Shown here one piece after another: positions 58,429-62,656 of a stretch of DNA of 62,656 bases. The translations under genes were made by a program, and so were the position numbers. The notes beneath the pieces were generated by a model, which was not told the DNA's origin, did not search any database, and saw only the letters and a program-made list of their open reading frames with translations. This DNA is from an uncultured Eudoraea sp. GTDB taxonomy: Bacteria; Bacteroidota; Bacteroidia; Flavobacteriales; Flavobacteriaceae. The stretch spans positions 1 through 62,656 of the forward strand of contig NZ_CAMYKG010000024.1 in NCBI RefSeq assembly GCF_947258925.1, given 5' to 3'. The stretch's first letter is position 1, and each line of letters starts with the position of its first letter.

Positions 58429-58521
58429 CGGGGCTTACCACGCTAATGCGTGGCAGGTCTCACCCGGTTATAAAGTCCTGCTGGGAGCAGGAGGTCGTCA
58501 CGCCGAGGCGTGACCACCCCC
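58429..58521 (+). pseudogene. tRNA-Pro relic carrying two palindromes
   Basis: The region keeps pieces of the intact tRNA-Pro found 155 bases downstream: the ATCGGGG start, CCCGGTTAT of the D arm, an anticodon arm CCTGC-TGGGA-GCAGG (loop short by two T residues), GGAGGTCG and CCACCCC. The D-arm start and T arm are replaced by CCACGC-TAAT-GCGTGG (58438-58453) and GTCACGCC-GA-GGCGTGAC (58497-58514). It cannot form a working tRNA. Both palindromes share CACGC-N4-GCGTG and lie exactly 60 bases apart. Confidence 0.8.
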
Positions 58522-58534
58522 AACTAGAGAAAAT

Positions 58535-58542
58535 TATATTTG
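58535..58542 (+). promoter_or_regulatory. Predicted -7 box of tRNA-Pro
   Basis: TATATTTG matches TAnnTTTG, 42 bases before the tRNA. No clear -33 element is seen. Confidence 0.35.
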
Positions 58543-58583
58543 TATATATTCTCTTTAGTGCAAAACGATTTATAGATAACCAT

Positions 58584-58658
58584 CGGGGTGTAGCGTAGCC
58601 CGGTTATCGCGCCTGCTTTGGGAGCAGGAGGTCGCAGGTTCGAATCCTGCCACCCCGA
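58584..58658 (+). tRNA. tRNA-Pro (anticodon TGG)
   Basis: A 75-base tRNA with a perfect 7-bp acceptor stem (CGGGGTG with CACCCCG), anticodon arm CCTGC-TTTGGGA-GCAGG reading TGG, and T arm CAGG-TTCGAAT-CCTG. The discriminator is A and CCA is not encoded. It is the likely attachment site of the element whose integrase gene lies 216 bases downstream. Confidence 0.96.
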
Positions 58659-58681
58659 CGAACCGCCTTTTAGGGCGTATC

Positions 58682-58715
58682 AAAAACCTGCTAATCATAT
58701 GATTAGCAGGTTTTT
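58682..58715. terminator. Perfect 34-bp palindrome, terminator of tRNA-Pro
   Basis: Arms 58682-58698 and 58699-58715 are exact reverse complements with A5/T5 ends, giving a stem of about 15 bp. It can stop transcription from both sides. Confidence 0.9.
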
Positions 58716-58760
58716 ACATTTTTCTTGTATTCATTTGAATCCATTTGAAACCATCCTTTT

Positions 58761-58781
58761 GGTGTGCAATTCGGTGTGCAA
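58761..58781 (+). repeat. Two GGTGTGCAA direct repeats before the integrase gene
   Basis: GGTGTGCAA occurs at 58761-58769 and 58773-58781, and again at 59009 inside the integrase gene as part of the same 11-mer GGTGTGCAATT as the first copy. CATTTGAA is also repeated at 58732 and 58742. Their place between tRNA and integrase gene suggests arm-type integrase binding sites. Confidence 0.4.
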
Positions 58782-58874
58782 AGCGGTACGTAATTTGTTG
58801 TAAATTTAAATAGCATTTAGCCCATTTAGATGTAGTCTTTAAACAAAAAATGTTTAACTAAAAAGACTTACAAC

Positions 58875-60134
58875 ATGCGTACGGACAGCACATTAGGAGT
58901 GATCTTCTTCACTCGCAAGAAAAGGAACGATCCCGAAAAACTGGATATCTACGTCCGGATTACGGTCAACAAGGAACGTGCTGAATTTAGCATAAAACGT
59001 GACATTTCGGTGTGCAATTGGGATATTTTCAGGTGTCGGGCCAAAGAAACCGACCAAAACCTGATTTTACTGAACACCTATCTAGATGACGTATATGCCG
59101 AAGTTCTCAATGCCCACAAGGGTTTGCACTCGGAACGGAAGCTGATTACGGCCAAAGCGATCAAGTTAAGGTACTTCGGGGAGGACGAAGAACGAATGAC
59201 CTTAATGAAGGCTGTTGAATACCACAATAGTAATATCAATAAATCACTCAGATGGGGTACACTTAAGAATTACTTTGCAACAGAGAAATACTTAAAGCAA
59301 TTTCTACAAGAACGATTGAAGAGCAATGATATTTATTTGATTCAATTGAACTATAAGTTCATCGTCAATTTCGAGAATTATATCAGGACCTATACCCCTA
59401 AAAAAGCTAGAAAGACTTGCTCCAATAATGGTGTAATGAAACATCTTTCAAGGTTAAGGAAAATAATCAATATGGCCATTCGAATGGAATGGCTGGAGAA
59501 GGACCCATTCAAAAACTACAAACTCCGTTTTGTCAAAAACGAACGGGACTATTTAACGGAAAGGGAATTAGGGTTATTGGAAAATACAGATTTCATGACT
59601 ATAGGTCTAAAGCGTGTAAAGGACATATTCCTGTTCAGTTGCTATACAGGCCTTTCTTATATCGATTTAAAAGAATTGCATCCAGAACAAATCATGACAG
59701 GAATAGATGGAAACAAATGGATTCATACCAAAAGGACAAAAACTGGCAAGCCACTAAAGATACCTCTATTGCCAATGGCTATTGAAATAATGGATAAGCA
59801 CAAAGAAGAACATGAACTATCAGGAAAGCTTCTTCCTGTGTATAGCAATCAAAAGACCAACAAGAACCTAAAGGAGATAGCCAAAGCTTGCGGCATAAAC
59901 AAGAATATCACCTTCCATGGAGCACGGCATACATTTGCCACAACGGTAACGTTGTCCAATGGTGTACCAATCGAGACTGTTTCGAAGCTTTTAGGGCATA
60001 CCAAGTTATCTACCACCCAAATTTATGCTAGAGTCTTGCAAAAGAAGGTCGGGGAGGATATGCAAAATCTAATGAACCATTACAAGGCAAAGGAGAAACA
60101 AAAGAGCGAAGCTCCCAAATCCTACCATAACTAA
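58875..60134 (+). CDS. int: Tyrosine recombinase (integrase) of a mobile element
   Basis: This 419-residue site-specific recombinase has an N-terminal arm-binding domain (about residues 5-95), a SAM-like core-binding domain (about 105-205) and a catalytic domain (about 215-400). HGARH near residue 351 and LGHTKLSTTQIYARV (Tyr about 384) carry catalytic residues, and KRTKTGKPLKIPL the Lys. The first Arg is replaced by Ser in CYTGLSYIDL (about residue 261), as in the CTnDOT integrase IntDOT. It lies just after tRNA-Pro and points into the element. Confidence 0.93.
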   Translation: MRTDSTLGVIFFTRKKRNDPEKLDIYVRITVNKERAEFSIKRDISVCNWDIFRCRAKETDQNLILLNTYLDDVYAEVLNAHKGLHSERKLITAKAIKLRYFGEDEERMTLMKAVEYHNSNINKSLRWGTLKNYFATEKYLKQFLQERLKSNDIYLIQLNYKFIVNFENYIRTYTPKKARKTCSNNGVMKHLSRLRKIINMAIRMEWLEKDPFKNYKLRFVKNERDYLTERELGLLENTDFMTIGLKRVKDIFLFSCYTGLSYIDLKELHPEQIMTGIDGNKWIHTKRTKTGKPLKIPLLPMAIEIMDKHKEEHELSGKLLPVYSNQKTNKNLKEIAKACGINKNITFHGARHTFATTVTLSNGVPIETVSKLLGHTKLSTTQIYARVLQKKVGEDMQNLMNHYKAKEKQKSEAPKSYHN

Positions 60135-60143
60135 CCTTGCACA

Positions 60144-60163
60144 ACCCCGATAGCTATCGGGGT
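60144..60163. repeat. Perfect 20-bp palindrome after the integrase gene
   Basis: ACCCCGATAGCTATCGGGGT reads the same on both strands, 10 bases after the integrase stop codon. It is followed by a short T run (ATTTTTG at 60169-60175). It may be a terminator or a dispersed palindromic repeat. Confidence 0.6.
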
Positions 60164-60202
60164 GTCCGATTTTTGTAGTGTTCGGAAAGATAAGAGTCCC
60201 TG

Positions 60203-60217
60203 CCCGCCTCTGGCGGG
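60203..60217. repeat. Hairpin CCCGCC-TCT-GGCGGG
   Basis: A perfect 6-bp GC stem with a 3-base loop. A close reverse-complement relative (CCGCC-AGA-GGTGG) lies at 58325-58337 beside tRNA-Ser, so it may be a dispersed palindromic repeat. Confidence 0.45.
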
Positions 60218-60461
60218 AAGCAAAAATAGGATAGGGTGCAATTGCAAAGGAGTACATGGGATTGTCGAAATAGAATAACTCTGCGAGTTATTTCCAGTCC
60301 GACAAGCAAACCATCATTTGGCCAAGTATATAGATGCAAATCCTAAAATATCTCATTGAAGGATATTTAAGGATTTTCAAAATTTGGTCAAGTATCCTCA
60401 AAATTCTAGGCTAACAACTCTTAAAGTTTTAGGTTTTCTCTTTGCAACAAGTGAGGGCTTT
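60218..60461. other. Noncoding stretch between the integrase and mobilization genes
   Basis: I see no gene, RNA or strong repeat here. The sequence is AT-rich with several AAAATTTGG- and CAAAATT-like words but no ordered pattern. Confidence 0.4.
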
Positions 60462-60488
60462 TACCTTTTAGGAGAAGGTATTTTTTTT
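60462..60488 (+). terminator. Rho-independent terminator before the mobilization region
   Basis: A 6-bp stem (TACCTT, 60462-60467, with AAGGTA, 60475-60480) and 7-base loop are followed by eight T residues. No gene directly precedes it, so a small RNA or a leader may end here. Confidence 0.6.
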
Positions 60489-60520
60489 GGAGCGGAGAGA
60501 AAAAAAGGAATAGCAAGAGG

Positions 60521-60580
60521 GTGATGCGCTAAAGCGACATCACGTTTGCATTTTGATTTTCAATACTTTGAAAATCAAAA
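60521..60580 (+). other. oriT: Candidate origin of transfer (oriT)
   Basis: Two inverted repeats stand 7 bases apart: GTGATGCGCT-AA-AGCG(A)CATCAC (60521-60543, one bulged base) and a perfect 13-bp stem with a TACT loop (60551-60580). They lie about 110 bases before the bfmA-mobB genes. Relaxase nick sites usually sit beside such repeats, next to mob genes. The nick site itself cannot be named. Confidence 0.4.
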
Positions 60581-60691
60581 GTTTAGACCGTTTTTAGGCA
60601 GTGTCGATTTACAGTATGAAAATCCTATTTACTGTAAAAGGCCTCACAAGTCCTTAAAACATTGAAATATTTTGACGCAAAAAGTAAAATC

Positions 60692-61246
60692 ATGGAGAAA
60701 AAACAGAAAAACAAATACGAGTATTCGGCCATCAGTATCAAGGCAGATGTGGCCGTAAGGTTTCGGAGCTATTCCAAGCAATTTTCAAAATCGAATAGCG
60801 AAGTGCTACATCGTATGATCCACTTTTTAAGTTGGAACGGTCTTGATCCATTTAAACATAGCATTGATAAGCTTATCAAGGAACAGGAGAAGACGTTGAA
60901 GCAAATAGAATACCTCATTTCCATTATCAAGAACATTGAGAAGCTACATATCAAGCCTACCCATGAAATGGTAAAGATTTTGTTCGAGGCTTATTGTAAA
61001 AGTAATAAGACAATCAAAAAAGAGAAGGCGTTTCTTCCTCGACCCATCATCGAGGAAGCTAGAGATAATTATTCAAGATTAAAAAATGAAAGGTTGGAAC
61101 GGGAGTTCCTAGCTTACATAAAAGAGTGCAACAAACTACTGGAAAAAATTGAAGTGACAGAACCCACCTTCGGAAAGCCATATCTGAAGGTCAATCTCTC
61201 CCAAGGAGAATATGAACAGCTTAGAAGACAATTAAACAAGAACTGA
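60692..61246 (+). CDS. BfmA/BtgA-family mobilization accessory protein
   Basis: This basic protein of about 184 residues has an N-terminal ribbon-helix-helix-like part (SISIKADVAVRFRSYSKQF, then KSNSEVLHRMI) and a long helical remainder. This pattern fits the BfmA/BtgA family found in mobilizable elements of Bacteroidota, where it helps the relaxase at oriT. ATG 60692 is chosen over an in-frame TTG at 60662. The stop codon is 2 bases before the start of the mobB-like gene, so the two are translated together. Confidence 0.85.
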   Translation: MEKKQKNKYEYSAISIKADVAVRFRSYSKQFSKSNSEVLHRMIHFLSWNGLDPFKHSIDKLIKEQEKTLKQIEYLISIIKNIEKLHIKPTHEMVKILFEAYCKSNKTIKKEKAFLPRPIIEEARDNYSRLKNERLEREFLAYIKECNKLLEKIEVTEPTFGKPYLKVNLSQGEYEQLRRQLNKN

Positions 61247-61248
61247 TT

Positions 61249-62268
61249 ATGTACATAGCCATATCACCACAAAAAATGGGAAGTACCTATACTTCAAGTG
61301 TCGGAGCTTATATCGAATATCTTGAAAAAGAAGATATAGGGAAGCTCCCGGGCCTAAGGGAAAATTTCTTTGACCAGTTCAATGATAGGGTTGCCCCAGA
61401 AAAAGTCGTTTCCGAAATTGATGGTAACACTGCCAAACTGAGAAAAAGGGACCCTAAATTTTATTCGATCGTGGTGAGTCCAAGTCAAAGGGAACTAAAG
61501 GCTTTGAACATTGACCCCGCCCATCTTCGAAAATATGTACGGGAATTGATGAAAGACTATGCCGATTCTTTTTATAGAAACCAACAAGTTACGGTAGACA
61601 GTATAAAGTACTATGCCAAAATAGAACACCAACGGGCTTATAGAGGATTTGAAAAACAAGTAATGGAAAATGCACCTTGCCGTAAAGAGATTGCCAAACT
61701 GCGAAATGATATCCGAAAAGTGGAACGTGGAGAAATAAGTGGAAACATAAAAAAACTAGAAAACAAAATCGAAAAACTCAATGACCAAGCCCCTCATAAA
61801 CAAAATGGAAAAATGATTGTGGCCGGAATGCAAAAAGAAGGTTTTCAGACCCATGTGCATATCATTGTCAGCAGAAAAGATGTGACCAATACTTACACAC
61901 TTTCTCCCTTGGCAAAACATAAGGCATCCGAGGTAATGCTAAATGGTAAGCCAACAAAACGAGGATTTGACAGGGACAAGTTTTATGAGGCTTGTGAAAA
62001 AACATTTGACCGGGTTGCCGGCTACAATCGAAATTATGTGGAGACCTATGGTGCAAAAAAAGATTTTGTAAAGAATCCGGGGAAATTCTATGCGAGTTTG
62101 GTGGGGCTGCCAACAAGGGAGAAAGATGTTGCTTTTAAGTTGCTCAGAAGTACCGGGGTAAAGATTCCAAATATTCCAACAAATCATCATCAAGTGGCTA
62201 TGAAAATTATTAAGGGTTTACAGCAAGGTATTGGGAAGGCTTTGAAGTCCGGCGAAATAGGTTACTAA
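61249..62268 (+). CDS. MobB/DUF5712-family relaxase-like mobilization protein
   Basis: This 339-residue protein has the two histidines of an HUH-type motif in FQTHVHIIVSRKD near residue 205, after a charged helical stretch (about residues 140-185). The N-terminus, YIAISPQKMGSTYTSSVGAY, and the C-terminus with GLPTREKD match the MobB/DUF5712 family as I recall it. It should nick DNA at oriT and lead the strand into the recipient cell. It is complete and ends in a TAA. Transfer genes are not visible inside the window. Confidence 0.82.
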   Translation: MYIAISPQKMGSTYTSSVGAYIEYLEKEDIGKLPGLRENFFDQFNDRVAPEKVVSEIDGNTAKLRKRDPKFYSIVVSPSQRELKALNIDPAHLRKYVRELMKDYADSFYRNQQVTVDSIKYYAKIEHQRAYRGFEKQVMENAPCRKEIAKLRNDIRKVERGEISGNIKKLENKIEKLNDQAPHKQNGKMIVAGMQKEGFQTHVHIIVSRKDVTNTYTLSPLAKHKASEVMLNGKPTKRGFDRDKFYEACEKTFDRVAGYNRNYVETYGAKKDFVKNPGKFYASLVGLPTREKDVAFKLLRSTGVKIPNIPTNHHQVAMKIIKGLQQGIGKALKSGEIGY

Positions 62269-62488
62269 AAAAATTCTTTTCGGTCAAACAATTTTTTTTG
62301 AAAAGCAAAAGTATCCCCTAAAAGGTCAATTAACGAAACCACTAAAAGAGACCACGAATGGGGCACTTATAGAAAATGAAATGCCTATTTGAGAAACAGT
62401 TCAATAAAATGGCTGTTTAATCGGACCGTAATATTTTAGATCTGAATGGGTTCCGAAAGTTTAAATAACTATGATTGTAGATATAATG
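62269..62488. other. Noncoding region after mobB
   Basis: No gene is visible. Several T-rich runs follow the mobB stop codon, including an interrupted CTTTTC/GAAAAG pair that could act as a weak terminator. Confidence 0.35.
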
Positions 62489-62516
62489 GAAATATAGTTG
62501 CTAGTAACTATATTTC
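62489..62516. repeat. Perfect 11-bp inverted repeat overlapping the -33 region
   Basis: GAAATATAGTT (62489-62499) and AACTATATTTC (62506-62516) are exact reverse complements with a 6-base spacer. The repeat covers the TTG of the predicted promoter, as expected for an operator. Confidence 0.7.
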
Positions 62517-62525
62517 TTAAATTTG
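62498..62525 (+). promoter_or_regulatory. Predicted promoter of the gene at the right edge
   Basis: TTG at 62498-62500 and TAAATTTG at 62518-62525 are 17 bases apart and match the Bacteroidota promoter pattern. Inverted repeats lie on both sides of the -7 box. Confidence 0.5.
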
Positions 62526-62527
62526 AT

Positions 62528-62553
62528 GTATATGGTAACTTGTTACTATATAC
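62528..62553. repeat. 12-bp imperfect inverted repeat downstream of the -7 box
   Basis: GTATATGGTAAC (62528-62539) and GTTACTATATAC (62542-62553) pair with one mismatch around a TT centre. Its core (TAGTAAC on the minus strand) also occurs in the upstream repeat. Confidence 0.65.
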
Positions 62554-62581
62554 TATTGTTCTACGCAATTTGAAAAACACA

Positions 62582-62656
62582 ATGAAATTATTAAAATATG
62601 TCGGTTTATTATCTCTGATTTCTAGTTATACATTTCTGATTTTATCTCTTAAAGTT
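62582..62656 (+). CDS. N-terminus of a membrane or secreted protein (cut by window edge)
   Basis: From ATG 62582 the frame is open to the window end and reads 25 residues starting MKLLKYVGLLSLISSYTFLI, a basic start followed by a hydrophobic helix. That is a signal peptide or membrane anchor. The gene has a promoter with two inverted repeats and may be cargo of the mobile element. Function unknown. Confidence 0.5.
   Translation, partial: MKLLKYVGLLSLISSYTFLILSLKV

Overview
The window is AT-rich chromosomal DNA of a member of the Bacteroidota, most likely a marine flavobacterium (Flavobacteriaceae). The evidence is a SusC/SusD pair, BshA (bacillithiol synthesis), a Bacteroidota-type LptD and TamB, several genes that appear to start with TTG, promoter -7 boxes of the form TAnnTTTG, and three sulfatases, which are typical of bacteria that eat marine polysaccharides. 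No species can be named from the sequence alone.

Positions 1-31665 are mostly housekeeping genes. They comprise an OmpA-type outer membrane protein; bshA with a GH3/beta-lactamase-fold fusion; a two-gene Fe-S redox unit with an MCE protein and a cell-wall amidase; lptD and ridA; and a sugar-kinase/glycolysis block. That block holds a BadF-type kinase, gapA, an ATP-type phosphofructokinase, a second phosphofructokinase with pyrophosphate-type active-site residues, and class I aldolase. They are followed by tamB, tsaD, rsmE, a DUF4159 protein, an AI-2E family permease, a THUMP-like methyltransferase and a Tat-exported Gfo/Idh/MocA oxidoreductase.

Positions 31678-57919 form a carbohydrate and sulfate-ester utilisation region. 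It has two esterase/peptidase genes, a broken cellobiose 2-epimerase-like gene followed by a secreted GH130 protein and a sulfatase, and a convergent operon of GMC oxidoreductase, gluconate 2-dehydrogenase subunit 3-like protein, exported TIM-barrel isomerase-like protein and sulfatase. These are followed by an AraC regulator, a sodium:solute symporter, susC-susD, a very large VCBS/UnbV lipoprotein, a third sulfatase, a bile acid:sodium symporter family protein and a secreted alpha/beta hydrolase. The layout suggests uptake of a sulfated glycan or glycoside by SusCD, desulfation in the periplasm, and partly oxidative breakdown there. A 700-base intergenic region before susC carries a candidate structured RNA ending in a terminator.

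Positions 58124-62656 are a tRNA locus and mobile element. tRNA-Ser(GCT) has a 30-bp tandem duplication of its 3' end. It is followed by a tRNA-Pro relic carrying two matching palindromes, an intact tRNA-Pro(TGG), a tyrosine integrase, a candidate oriT, a BfmA/BtgA-family gene and a MobB-like relaxase gene. The right edge cuts a small membrane or secreted protein gene whose promoter is flanked by two inverted repeats. This looks like the left end of an integrative mobilizable or conjugative element inserted at tRNA-Pro and continuing past the window.
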